A stretch of DNA of 32,577 nt from assembly GCA_045589595.1 (NCBI GenBank), contig JAZNPK010000020.1, positions 1 through 32,577 of the forward strand. Reading direction: 5' to 3'. Position numbers and translations under genes: made by a program. The notes under the pieces were generated by a model, which searched no databases, had not been told where the DNA came from, and worked only from the letters and a program-made list of their open reading frames with translations. Positions 8,022-15,622 of this stretch are shown in pieces; position 1 is the stretch's first letter, and every line of letters starts with the position of its first letter. The stretch is from SIG77 sp045589595 (GTDB lineage Bacteria > Verrucomicrobiota > Lentisphaeria > Victivallales > UBA1829).

Positions 8022-9257
8022 ATGGCAACAAAAGTCGTTATTACCGGGCGTGGTCTTGTTACTCCTCTGGGGGCGGGACTTGCAGCCAATATTGAAGCGT
8101 TAAAAACTGCGAAGAGCGGCATTTCTCTCTGTGAAAGTTTCCGTGAAAACGCGCTGGAATCCCAAGTCGCCGGAAAAATCAACTTTGAGTACGACTGCCC
8201 GCTTTTTGAGCGTAAACTTCTCCGTTTTATGCCGGAAAACGCAAAGATGGCGGTCTATGCTGCTTATGAAGCCATTCTGGAAGCCGGTTACACGCCGGAA
8301 ACGCTGCCCGGCGACAAAATGGCGGTGATCAACGGCTGCGGCGGCAGTGCCTACGGGGAACTTTATCCCAACGTCCGCAAATTTGAAGAAGCCAGAAGCA
8401 TCCGCAAAGTGACGCCCTTCTCAGTGCCGCGTATTATGCCTTCCTCTGCGGTGGCGAACCTTTCTCTGGTTTACAAGATCAAGGGGGAAAGTTACGATAT
8501 CAGTTGTGCCTGTACCAGCAGTGCCCTTGCGATCATGGCGGGTGCCCGTCTGATCCGGTCTGGGGAATACGACATTGTGCTGGTTGGCGGTTCCGAAGAG
8601 GTGTCCTGGCCGCAGGCATTGGGTTTCAATGCGATGAAAGCGTTGTCCCACACCTACAATGAAACGCCGGAAAAAGCATCCCGTCCCTTTGACACTGCCC
8701 GTGACGGCTTTGTGATTGCGGAAGGGTCCGGTATGCTGATTCTTGAAAGTGAAGCACATGCCAAAGCACGCGGTGCAAAGATCTGCTGCGAACTTTCCGG
8801 TTATGCATCCAACAGCAATGCCACGGACATGGTCGTTCCGGATGTGGCAGCCAGTACGGAAGTGATGCGTCTCTGTCTGGAAAATGCCGGTTTGAAACCG
8901 GAAGATATTTCCTACATCAACACACACGGGACCAGTACGGGCGTCGGTGATCCGGTGGAACTGGAAGCCATCGGCAATGTATTCGGCAGGGAAGGCAAAG
9001 TGGCGATCAACAGCACGAAATCCCAGACCGGTCACATGATCGGTGCTGCGGGTGCAGTGGAAGCGATCTTCACCTCACTGATGATGGAACATGCGTTTAT
9101 CAGCAAGTCTGCGAACCTTGAAAATGTTGTGGAAGGTTTTGAATGGGCGGACCTGGTAAAAGAGCTGCGTGAAGGTGTTGAGATCCGTCATGCGCTGAGC
9201 AACAGTTTCGGCTTCGGCGGTACCAATGCGAGCCTGATCCTCTCCAAATACGAATGA
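8022..9257 (+). CDS. fabF: 3-oxoacyl-[acyl-carrier-protein] synthase II (KAS II)
   Basis: FabF elongates fatty acids by condensing malonyl-ACP with acyl-ACP in the cytoplasm. The 411-residue protein has the thiolase fold with the KAS II triad: C164 (SCACTSSA), H302 (NTHGTSTGVGDP) and H338 (QTGHMIGAAGAVEA), with the supporting K333. The N-terminus VVITGRGLVTPLG and the C-terminal SFGFGGTNASL are typical. The ATG at 8022 follows a strong GGAAGGGA site at 8 bp; the open frame extends back to 7947, but those residues are not family-like. It overlaps the dus gene by ATGA. No acpP or fabG is beside it, which is unusual but seen when KAS genes are scattered. A related KAS III-like or polyketide role is less likely because the Cys-His-His set is intact. 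Confidence 0.92.
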   Translation: MATKVVITGRGLVTPLGAGLAANIEALKTAKSGISLCESFRENALESQVAGKINFEYDCPLFERKLLRFMPENAKMAVYAAYEAILEAGYTPETLPGDKMAVINGCGGSAYGELYPNVRKFEEARSIRKVTPFSVPRIMPSSAVANLSLVYKIKGESYDISCACTSSALAIMAGARLIRSGEYDIVLVGGSEEVSWPQALGFNAMKALSHTYNETPEKASRPFDTARDGFVIAEGSGMLILESEAHAKARGAKICCELSGYASNSNATDMVVPDVAASTEVMRLCLENAGLKPEDISYINTHGTSTGVGDPVELEAIGNVFGREGKVAINSTKSQTGHMIGAAGAVEAIFTSLMMEHAFISKSANLENVVEGFEWADLVKELREGVEIRHALSNSFGFGGTNASLILSKYE

Positions 9258-10255
9258 TGATCTATCCCGGCAATGCCGTTATTCAGGCGCCGGTGGCGGG
9301 TCATACGGATCTGCCCATGCGCCGTTCTGCGCGCCGTCACGGCTGCAGATTTGCTTTTACGGAAATGATCGATGCCGGTTCCCTTGTCTTTCAATCCGGC
9401 AAGACGCCTATGCTTGCGATCCGCGGGGAGGATGAGGATTTTCTCGGCATCCAGCTTGTAGGTTCCGATCTGCCCCAGTTGGAACGGGCGGTGGAGATCG
9501 TCAACGGGATGCACTTTGATGTGCTTGATTTCAATTTGGGCTGCCCTGCCCCGAAAGTTGCGAAAAAAGGGGAAGGCATCACCTTTGTCCTGAAGGATCA
9601 GGATGGTGCATTGAAAGCGGTCGAAACCATTGTACGGACCTCGAAGATCCCGGTTTCTGTCAAGACGCGCATCCTTGATTTTGATGATCCGGCGCCGACG
9701 GTCGCTTTCTGCAAACGGCTGGAGGAAACGGGGATCCGCGCATTGACGCTCCACGGCAGACTGATGCGTGTTTTTTATTCCGGTCCGGTGGCGTTTCCGG
9801 TCATTTCTGCGGTACGGGAATCGCTGAAGATCCCGGTCATCGCCAACGGGGGCGGTCTGACACCGGAAGCGTATCACACGCTGCTGCGGGAAACGGGCTG
9901 TACGATGGGCATGGTCGCCCGCGGTGCGTTGGGCAATCCGTGGATCTATGATATGATCGGCGGCGGGAAAGCGCCCACGGTGGAGGAATACGCGGCAGAA
10001 ATGGAACTGCATGTGCGTGAAATGACGGAATTTTACGGAGTGGATCTGGGATTCCGTATTGCCCGGAAAACGATCCTGGAATATCTGCGCGGCAGAGGTT
10101 ACGCGGGAAGTCTGCGGGCGGGGATCTCCTATCTTTCAGATTTTGATGCGTTCAACCGATTGCTGGATGAGGTCAGAAAAGGGCCGTCTCCCCGTTACTG
10201 GGAATTTCTCCAAAGCCATCCGCAGGAAGTGGAACGGCGTCTTTCACCGGCATAA
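9254..10255 (+). CDS. tRNA-dihydrouridine synthase (DusB-like)
   Basis: Dus enzymes reduce uridines in the tRNA D-loop with FMN and NADPH. The 333-residue product begins with the TIM-barrel pattern IQAPVAGHTDLPMRR and carries DFNLGCPAPKV with catalytic C97. It has the FMN-contacting SVKTRI and LTLHGR and the phosphate-binding VIANGGGLTPEA and GMVARGALGNPWIY. The length and the small C-terminal helical domain fit the DusB group. In the Cys loop the usual AKKV is APKV, within family variation. The start overlaps the fabF stop (ATGA), indicating translational coupling; an ATG one codon later is equally possible. Pairing with fabF has no obvious metabolic logic. Confidence 0.9.
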   Translation: MMIYPGNAVIQAPVAGHTDLPMRRSARRHGCRFAFTEMIDAGSLVFQSGKTPMLAIRGEDEDFLGIQLVGSDLPQLERAVEIVNGMHFDVLDFNLGCPAPKVAKKGEGITFVLKDQDGALKAVETIVRTSKIPVSVKTRILDFDDPAPTVAFCKRLEETGIRALTLHGRLMRVFYSGPVAFPVISAVRESLKIPVIANGGGLTPEAYHTLLRETGCTMGMVARGALGNPWIYDMIGGGKAPTVEEYAAEMELHVREMTEFYGVDLGFRIARKTILEYLRGRGYAGSLRAGISYLSDFDAFNRLLDEVRKGPSPRYWEFLQSHPQEVERRLSPA

Positions 10256-10282
10256 AAAAAGATCAGGCATTACACCTGATCT
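10254..10282 (-). terminator. Intrinsic terminator of the minus-strand gene at 10323-10802
   Basis: The inverted repeat AGATCAGG (10260-10267) / CCTGATCT (10275-10282) forms an 8-bp stem with a 7-nt loop. On the minus strand it is followed by seven T (complement of 10254-10260). It starts directly after the dus stop codon, so it may also mark the end of that transcript, although no T-run follows on the plus strand. Confidence 0.7.
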
Positions 10283-10322
10283 GAAGAAATTTTAATTGTT
10301 TGCCGGGAAAGCCTGAATAAAA

Positions 10323-10802
10323 TCAGGCACCCTCCGTATTGGCTACGAAACGGGCTGCGTTTTCAGCGTCCACATAATCCATGAGTTCGTTCAGGGGCGT
10401 ATCGTCAATGTTTTCCGGAATGGCGGGAACTTTGTCGATTTCTTCTTTGAACTTCTGGCAGAGACCGAGTCTGCGGGTCAATTTTTCGTAGGCGCGTTCG
10501 TACTGATCGACGAGAGCTTCACGGGCTGTGGAATAGAGATCATCTTCTTCCCAGATGGCTTCCAGTTCATCAGGCGTGGCAGAAAGTTTCGTGCCGCGGA
10601 GTTTATACTGATAGCGCGTACCGTTGTCGCCAACTTCTGCAATGATCTTGGTGATCACCATCGGCATGACTTTCTTATAGCTGATATCGCTGTCCGGATC
10701 TTCAAATGCGCCGTCTGAGCAATGGAAGGGGCCAGAGCAAAAAACGATCGTGCCGACGGAGAACTTCGGAGTGAAGTGCGGGAAGACTGCCTGCTTGGTC
10801 AT
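10323..10802 (-). CDS. Conserved-looking protein of unknown function, 159 residues
   Basis: I do not recognise this protein. The ATG at 10802 has an AAAGGAAC ribosome site at good spacing. The N-terminal half (MTKQAVFPHFTPKFSVGTIV ... RYQYKLRG) looks like a small beta-rich fold with alternating hydrophobic residues, similar in feel to a small SH3-like barrel. The C-terminal half (about 70-159) is acidic and helical (ALVDQYERAYEKLTRRLGL, then Asp/Glu-rich). There is no signal peptide or membrane segment, so it is likely cytosolic. Four Cys are scattered without a metal motif. It is monocistronic, with its own terminator and a long AT-rich leader of over 100 bp shared with the divergent hydrolase gene. 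Codon use resembles neighbouring genes, so recent transfer is not suggested. Confidence 0.75.
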   Translation of the reverse strand: MTKQAVFPHFTPKFSVGTIVFCSGPFHCSDGAFEDPDSDISYKKVMPMVITKIIAEVGDNGTRYQYKLRGTKLSATPDELEAIWEEDDLYSTAREALVDQYERAYEKLTRRLGLCQKFKEEIDKVPAIPENIDDTPLNELMDYVDAENAARFVANTEGA

Positions 10803-10964
10803 AGTGAATTGTTCCTTTCTTCTTTGAAGATGTTTGTTTTTTTGACACCATTTACACTCAAATAATGCCTTTTCTAATCGTAATCTAACACGATGCAACA
10901 AAAATTCAAGACTTCCGCAAACATTTTCAAAAATTTATTTTCGGTACAAATTCAAAAAATACGC

Positions 10965-10992
10965 TTGTAATTTTTCCACTGTCAGTTATATT
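10965..10992 (+). promoter_or_regulatory. Putative promoter of the alpha/beta hydrolase gene
   Basis: TTGTAA (10965-10970), a 16-bp spacer and TATATT (10987-10992) lie about 60 bp before the chosen ATG. The -35 context ACGCTTGTAA is nearly the same as ACGCTTGCAA before mraZ. Confidence 0.5.
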
Positions 10993-11053
10993 GACTGATC
11001 TGAAAAATTCGCCTCATTTTCAAAACAGAAGAAAAATCGTCCGAGGTCCTTTA

Positions 11054-11971
11054 ATGCCAGTAAGATACGACTGCAACCGGGAAAGAAGAAAACTTCTCTG
11101 GTCGCTGATGGGTGACCTCCCTGACCGGAATACCCCCTTTCAAGTTGAATGTGTAAAAACAGAAAAGTTGTCCGGCTGCACACTGGAAACACTGCAGTTC
11201 CGCTTTCCCGGAGAAGAACCGTTTCTGGCATATTTTGCGTTGCCGGAACATCGGCAGGGAAAGATCCCGGCGATCGTTTACAATCATTCCCACGGCAGTA
11301 TGTATCATCTGGGAAAAGATGAACTGCTCACAGGCGCCCCCTATCAGAACGGACCGTATCTGCCCGATCTGATATCCGCCGGATACGCCGTGATCGCAAT
11401 GGATCACCGGGCATTCGGTTCACGGTCCGCCAAAAAAGAAAGCATCATTTTTAAAGAACTGCTCTGGCACGGAAAAGTCATGTGGGGCATGATGGTCTAT
11501 GAATCCGTCCGGATGGTGGATTATCTCTGCAGCCGGAACGAAGTCGATGAAACCCGGATCGGCACCCTCGGTATGTCCATGGGCAGCACAATGGCGTGGT
11601 TCCTCGCCGCAATGGATGAACGGATCAAAGTCTGCGCCGATATCTGCTGTCTCACCGATTATGACGAACTGCTCAAAAAAGGCGAACTGGACCGCCACGG
11701 TCTTTACTATTATGTACCCGGTCTGCTCAAATATTTCGATACCGCCGGGATCAATGCCCTGATCGCACCGCGCGCCCATATCGGCGTGGAAGGACAATTT
11801 GACGGTCTGACACCTGAAGCCGGTCTCAATAAGATCAATGAAGCACTGAAACAGGTCTATCAGGATCACGGCTGCCCCGAAAACTGGCTCATGAAAAAAT
11901 ATCCCGTGGAACATCAGGAAACACCCGCTATGAGACAAGATGTCCTGGACTTCATCCGGCAAAAAATCTGA
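11054..11971 (+). CDS. Alpha/beta hydrolase, acetyl-xylan-esterase/dienelactone-hydrolase-like
   Basis: The 305-residue cytosolic protein has an alpha/beta hydrolase core. PAIVYNHSHGS forms the oxyanion-side strand-loop and GYAVIAMDHRAFG a following strand. The nucleophile elbow GMSMGS has S175, and D250 (GQFDGLTP) and H287 (PVEHQET) complete a Ser-Asp-His triad in the right order. This resembles carbohydrate esterases and uncharacterised hydrolases of the prolyl-oligopeptidase/acetyl-xylan-esterase type; the ester or peptide substrate is unknown. I chose the ATG at 11054 because GAGG lies 7 bp upstream; a TTG at 10991 would overlap the predicted promoter. No signal peptide is visible. It is followed by a terminator that is part of cloverleaf element 2. 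The gene stands alone, convergent with proS. Confidence 0.85.
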   Translation: MPVRYDCNRERRKLLWSLMGDLPDRNTPFQVECVKTEKLSGCTLETLQFRFPGEEPFLAYFALPEHRQGKIPAIVYNHSHGSMYHLGKDELLTGAPYQNGPYLPDLISAGYAVIAMDHRAFGSRSAKKESIIFKELLWHGKVMWGMMVYESVRMVDYLCSRNEVDETRIGTLGMSMGSTMAWFLAAMDERIKVCADICCLTDYDELLKKGELDRHGLYYYVPGLLKYFDTAGINALIAPRAHIGVEGQFDGLTPEAGLNKINEALKQVYQDHGCPENWLMKKYPVEHQETPAMRQDVLDFIRQKI

Positions 11972-12004
11972 CAGGAAAACACACCCCGCAGGAAACGGCA
12001 CTGC

Positions 12005-12044
12005 GCCTGACCGGTGTTCGCACACCGGTCAGGCTTTTTCTTTT
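12005..12044 (+). terminator. Intrinsic terminator of the alpha/beta hydrolase gene
   Basis: A perfect 13-bp GC-rich stem (12005-12017/12022-12034) with the tetraloop TCGC is followed by TTTTTCTTTT. This is a strong terminator signature on the plus strand. Confidence 0.85.
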
Positions 12045-12072
12045 CCGCCATGCGTCCGGCATGGCATGGCGG

Positions 12073-12119
12073 AAAAGAAAAACGCCCCTGAAAAAGCCGT
12101 GGCGGCTTTTTCAGGGGCG
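12073..12119 (-). terminator. Intrinsic terminator of proS
   Basis: Read on the minus strand, a perfect 17-bp stem with a 3-nt loop (12083-12119) is followed by TTTTTCTTTT (complement of 12073-12082). It begins 27 nt after the proS stop. Confidence 0.85.
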
Positions 12120-12146
12120 GCAGTGCCGTTTTCTGCGGAGTCGGAG

Positions 12147-13886
12147 TTACTGATACTTTGCCAGTTCGTCTCTGACGCGCTGTGCGAGGATGGCGGGCGC
12201 GTCGGCGATGGGGATCAGTTCCGTATCGCGGCAGGAGCGGAGTCTGAACTCCACCATACCGTTTGCGAGGCTCTTGGGGGAGACGATGACGCGGAAGGGG
12301 ATACCGAGCAGGTCGGCATCGCTGAACATGGATCCGGCTTTTTCGCCGCGGTCATCATAAAGGACTTCCACGCCCAGTTTATCGAGGGCGTCGCTGAGTT
12401 CTTCTGCGGCGCTGCCAACGCCGTCCTTATCCGGATTGAGTGCGCAGACCTGGATCTGGTACGGTGCGATGGACATAGGCCAGATGGGGCCGTAATCGTC
12501 ATGTGAATCTTCCACCACGGACGCCATGGTTCTGCCGACGCCGATACCGTAACAGCCCATGATCATGACCTGTGATTTACCGTCTTTATCCAGATAGGTA
12601 CATTCCATCGGTTTGGAGTATTTTGTGCCGAGCTGGAAGATGTTGCCGACTTCGATCCCGTGGCGGAACTGAAGCGGTTCGCCGGTCACCGGACAGGGGT
12701 CGCCTTCGCGGACGCACGCCACATCTGCCACGATACCGCCGGAGAGGTCTCTGCCGTAATTGAAGTTTTTATAATGCTGATCGGCTTCATTGGCGCCGAC
12801 GACCAGATTTGCCGTACCGGCGGCGGAGTTATCCACGACCAGCGTCATACGGCTCTGATCCAGACCGATGGGGGATGCGTAACCGGGCACGGAACCGACC
12901 GCGCGGATCTGGTCATCGGTCGCAAACTTGATATCGCTGATGCCCAGCAGATTTTTAAGTTTGCATTCATTGACTTCAAAGTCGCCGCGGATCAGCACGA
13001 AGATCAGTTTGTCATCGGGATCGGAATAGAAGACTGCTTTGCCGGTGGCATCGCTCTTGACGCCCAGAAATTCCGCCACTTCATCGATGGTCTTTTTGCC
13101 GGGTGTCGCAACTTTTTCCAAAGGCTGTTCGTCAGCTGCATTCTTTTCAAATTTCAGACCGGAGACTGCGACCTCGCGGTTCGCCTTGTAGCTGACACCG
13201 TCCGGCGACAGGAAAATGCTGTCCTCGCCGCAATCGGCAATGGACATAAATTCATGGCTGATACTTCCGCCCATCATCCCGGAGTTGGAAAGGATGGAAA
13301 CAACATGCTGCAGACCGACGCGGCGGTACACATTTTCGTATGCCGCATGGGCACGCATATAGTATTCGTCCAGAGATTCCTGACTGGTATGGAAGCTGTA
13401 CGCATCTTTCATTGTGAACTCACGGACGCGGATCAAACCTGCACGGGGGCGTGCTTCATCCCGGTATTTCGTCTGGATCTGATAGACCATCACCGGCAGC
13501 TGTTTGTAACTGTTGATCTCTGTCCGGACAAGTTGGACCACTGCTTCTTCGTGGGTCATACCCAACAGCATGGCTTTGTTGTTGCGGTCTTTGAAACGGA
13601 GCAGTTCATCGCCCACCGATTCATAACGGCCGGATTCCTGCCACAATTCAGCGGGAAGGACAACCGGCATCAGAACTTCCTGTCCGTCAATGGCATTCAT
13701 TTCCTCGCGGATGATCTCTTCGATCTTACGGATCGTACGCTTGGCAATGGGCAGCAGAGAGTAGATCCCCGCAGATACCGGACGGATATAACCGCCGCGG
13801 ACAAGAAATTTGTGACTGATCGTTTTTGCGTCTTTGGGGTCCTCGCGGAGACGGCGCCCCACCATCTGAGACATTTTCATCTTCAT
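12147..13886 (-). CDS. proS: Prolyl-tRNA synthetase (bacterial type)
   Basis: ProS charges tRNA-Pro. The 579-residue product has the class II core: the N-terminal SHKFLVRGGYIRPVSAGIYSLLP, motif 2 RDEARPRAGLIRVREFTMKD, and motif 3 near GIGVGRTMASVVED. The anticodon-binding domain includes PYQIQVCALN and YDDRGEKAGSMFSDADLLGIP. Between motifs 2 and 3 is the YbaK-like editing insertion (about residues 230-390) that deacylates mischarged Ala-tRNA-Pro. Length matches the bacterial form of about 570 residues. Three in-frame ATGs occur in the first five codons; the first follows AAGGCAACGATCC. The deacetylase-like gene ends 14 bp upstream on the same strand, so the two probably form one transcript. 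A strong terminator within cloverleaf element 2 closes it. Confidence 0.96.
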   Translation of the reverse strand: MKMKMSQMVGRRLREDPKDAKTISHKFLVRGGYIRPVSAGIYSLLPIAKRTIRKIEEIIREEMNAIDGQEVLMPVVLPAELWQESGRYESVGDELLRFKDRNNKAMLLGMTHEEAVVQLVRTEINSYKQLPVMVYQIQTKYRDEARPRAGLIRVREFTMKDAYSFHTSQESLDEYYMRAHAAYENVYRRVGLQHVVSILSNSGMMGGSISHEFMSIADCGEDSIFLSPDGVSYKANREVAVSGLKFEKNAADEQPLEKVATPGKKTIDEVAEFLGVKSDATGKAVFYSDPDDKLIFVLIRGDFEVNECKLKNLLGISDIKFATDDQIRAVGSVPGYASPIGLDQSRMTLVVDNSAAGTANLVVGANEADQHYKNFNYGRDLSGGIVADVACVREGDPCPVTGEPLQFRHGIEVGNIFQLGTKYSKPMECTYLDKDGKSQVMIMGCYGIGVGRTMASVVEDSHDDYGPIWPMSIAPYQIQVCALNPDKDGVGSAAEELSDALDKLGVEVLYDDRGEKAGSMFSDADLLGIPFRVIVSPKSLANGMVEFRLRSCRDTELIPIADAPAILAQRVRDELAKYQ

Positions 13887-13900
13887 GGATCGTTGCCTTG

Positions 13901-14920
13901 TTATTTCAAAAGGGTTTCTGTAAAATAGACACTCTCATAACCGTGATCCGTCAAACTTCTGACCACGGATTCCATACGCTGGAAATGTTCGGGAATGTAA
14001 TTGCTGTAGAATGGATAACTGTACTGCTCATGGGTGCCGACCAGCAGAAAATTGCGGTCCTGTTCCCGATACGCATCTTCCAGCATGGCAAGAAGTTTTT
14101 CCTCCGGATAGAGATTCACCATAAACAACAACTGAAGTTCCAGCTGATTGAACTGATAATTGTACTGCGCCGTGATCTTTCTGCCGAGTTTCTCAAACAA
14201 CGGCAGCCAGTGACGCTCCATAGACGGCGTGAAACAGCGCATACCCGCATCCGCAATATATTTGCGGCTGGCATCACTGGCAATATCGTGAAAATGCAGC
14301 AGCACCGGTTCGATCAGGGTCTTCTCACCGGCAAAACGGCGGATCTCATCCGTTACGATCCTGTGGTGTTCCGGCAGTTTTTCCGGATAGACTTTTCCGT
14401 AAGGCGCGCCGGGAAATTCCGAATAGGCATGAAATGCCAGCCGGAGCCAGTCGGCATTGTCTTCAAACTCACTTCTGTACCGGGTATCCAGTTCCGATGT
14501 ATTGAAATGATCCGGGTCGTGCGCATTGTCGTAAAACATATTGAGCGTGACTTTGAACCCGTATTTCCGGTGCAGTGTCCGGAGAAAATCCAGATAAAAA
14601 CTTTCAAAGACAGATTTGTACTGCTTCCGGGCGATCTCCGTCAGGAAAAATACATTGTCGTCAATAAAAAAGTTGTACCGTTTCCGCGGATCAGTGTCAC
14701 AGACAAAACGGAGACGCTGCTCCGATACACCATCCGTCAGCGTCAGATCGTAAAACGGATTCTCCGCATGAAAAGGAAGCGAAAAAATCCCGTCCTGACC
14801 GGCAACAGCCGATACCGTACCGGCAGTAACCACCCTGCCCGGCTCCGTCCTGCCCGAAATGACAAAAGAAACCGGCACAAGTTCACCCTCAACCGGATAG
14901 AATACCTGCAGTTTGTTCAT
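13901..14920 (-). CDS. Polysaccharide-deacetylase-like barrel protein of unknown substrate
   Basis: The 339-residue protein starts with a small beta-rich domain (about 1-75). Its main domain looks like the beta/alpha barrel of polysaccharide deacetylases and related carbohydrate enzymes. FFIDDNVFFL could supply the catalytic or metal Asp pair. LAFHAYSEFP and PVLLHFHDIASD carry candidate metal-binding histidines. KYIADAGMRCF and LLVGTHEQYSYPFYSN follow, as in barrels of this type. No signal peptide is present, which is odd for an enzyme acting on a cell-wall polymer and suggests a soluble oligosaccharide substrate, or no catalysis. An AAGGAG site lies 12 bp before the ATG and a GAGG nearer. 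It precedes proS by 14 bp on the same strand. I cannot name the reaction. Confidence 0.7.
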   Translation of the reverse strand: MNKLQVFYPVEGELVPVSFVISGRTEPGRVVTAGTVSAVAGQDGIFSLPFHAENPFYDLTLTDGVSEQRLRFVCDTDPRKRYNFFIDDNVFFLTEIARKQYKSVFESFYLDFLRTLHRKYGFKVTLNMFYDNAHDPDHFNTSELDTRYRSEFEDNADWLRLAFHAYSEFPGAPYGKVYPEKLPEHHRIVTDEIRRFAGEKTLIEPVLLHFHDIASDASRKYIADAGMRCFTPSMERHWLPLFEKLGRKITAQYNYQFNQLELQLLFMVNLYPEEKLLAMLEDAYREQDRNFLLVGTHEQYSYPFYSNYIPEHFQRMESVVRSLTDHGYESVYFTETLLK

Positions 14921-15026
14921 ACGCCTCAGACTCCTTCAATGATAATTCCGTTCGGGTATATACTTTAGCATAAAACCCGCGCTTTTCCAGTAAACACTGT
15001 AAATTTTTCAGAAAATGCACGCTCCG

Positions 15027-15125
15027 GCAGCCGGCGGGCGCAACACTGCAGCGGCAGCGCCGCTGCGGACCAAAGCGCCGCTTTGGTCCTGCCCCGGCAC
15101 GGGGCGTGTTGCGCCCGCCGGCTGC
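15027..15125. repeat. Cloverleaf element 3 (20-bp outer stem, three inner hairpins)
   Basis: Arms 15027-15046 and 15106-15125 are a perfect 20-bp inverted repeat. The interior holds three hairpins. The first is 15048-15055/15059-15066 (8 bp, 3-nt loop). The second is 15067-15076/15080-15089 (10 bp, 3-nt loop). The third is 15091-15096/15100-15105 (6 bp, 3-nt loop). Only two single bases are unpaired at the junction. It lies 6 nt after the stop of the SpoU methyltransferase gene, on its downstream side, and before the deacetylase-like gene. It is extremely GC-rich. There is no T-run, so it is not an ordinary terminator. Confidence 0.88.
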
Positions 15126-15131
15126 GCGGTA

Positions 15132-15620
15132 TTACGCGGTGATCTGATTTTTCTTGCAGTAGGCGGCGACGGCATACACGATCGCAGCGGCGCTGTTGCC
15201 CACATTGATGGATGCCTTCTGTCCGAACATCGGCAGCCCGATACAGCCATCCACGATCTTCAATGTATCCGGATCGACGCCCAGAGCTTCGTTGCCGAAA
15301 ATGATCGCCAGCGGAAATTTGTATTCCGCGTCCCAGGCATCCGGGGAATCGGGAAACGGTTCTGCCGCAACGATCTGCGCATAGCCTTCCGCCCGGAGTG
15401 CTTCCACGGCGGCAAGGGATGATGGAAATGTCCGGCACGGCACCATTTTATCGGCGCCCATGGCAGTTTTTTCCAGTTTCGGGTGGGGCGGTGCAGGCGT
15501 ATAACCGCAACAGATGATCTCGGCGGCTCCGATCGCTTCGGCGATCCGGAAGATATTGCCCACATTGTGCGCACTTCTCAACCTGTCAAGTACGATTGCG
15601 ATCCGCGGCAGTGCTGTCAT
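15132..15620 (-). CDS. TrmH/SpoU-family RNA 2'-O-methyltransferase
   Basis: The 162-residue protein is a SPOUT (trefoil-knot) methyltransferase that would transfer a methyl group from SAM to a ribose 2'-OH. Motif 1 is RSAHNVGNIFRIAEAIGA (about 15-32), motif 2 is AIIFGNEALGVD, and motif 3 is IGLPMFGQKASINVGNSAAA, in the right order with the conserved Arg, Asn and Glu. It lacks the N-terminal RNA-binding extension of RlmB, so it is a minimal form; target rRNA or tRNA cannot be told. It begins 2 bp after the DEAD-box helicase stop, so the two are cotranscribed, consistent with a shared role in RNA or ribosome maturation. Confidence 0.9.
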   Translation of the reverse strand: MTALPRIAIVLDRLRSAHNVGNIFRIAEAIGAAEIICCGYTPAPPHPKLEKTAMGADKMVPCRTFPSSLAAVEALRAEGYAQIVAAEPFPDSPDAWDAEYKFPLAIIFGNEALGVDPDTLKIVDGCIGLPMFGQKASINVGNSAAAIVYAVAAYCKKNQITA

Positions 15621-15622
15621 CT

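Larger units (their letters stand above)
11986..12138. repeat. Cloverleaf element 2 (19-bp outer stem, three contiguous hairpins)
   Basis: Arms 11986-12004 and 12120-12138 form 19 pairs with one G-T wobble. Three hairpins fill the interior with no unpaired base between them. The first is 12005-12017/12022-12034 (13 bp, 4-nt loop). The second is 12035-12052/12065-12082 (18 bp, 12-nt loop). The third is 12083-12099/12103-12119 (17 bp, 3-nt loop). This is an exact four-way junction. It occupies nearly the whole gap between the convergent hydrolase and proS genes: 14 nt after one stop and 8 nt after the other. The first and third hairpins plus the T-tracts in the middle hairpin make opposed intrinsic terminators. 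Confidence 0.9.

Noticed and set aside
12660..13928. Long plus-strand open frame (422 codons)
   Set aside because: It lies opposite proS, whose protein is fully conserved; the frame is Phe/His/Arg-rich and has no family resemblance.
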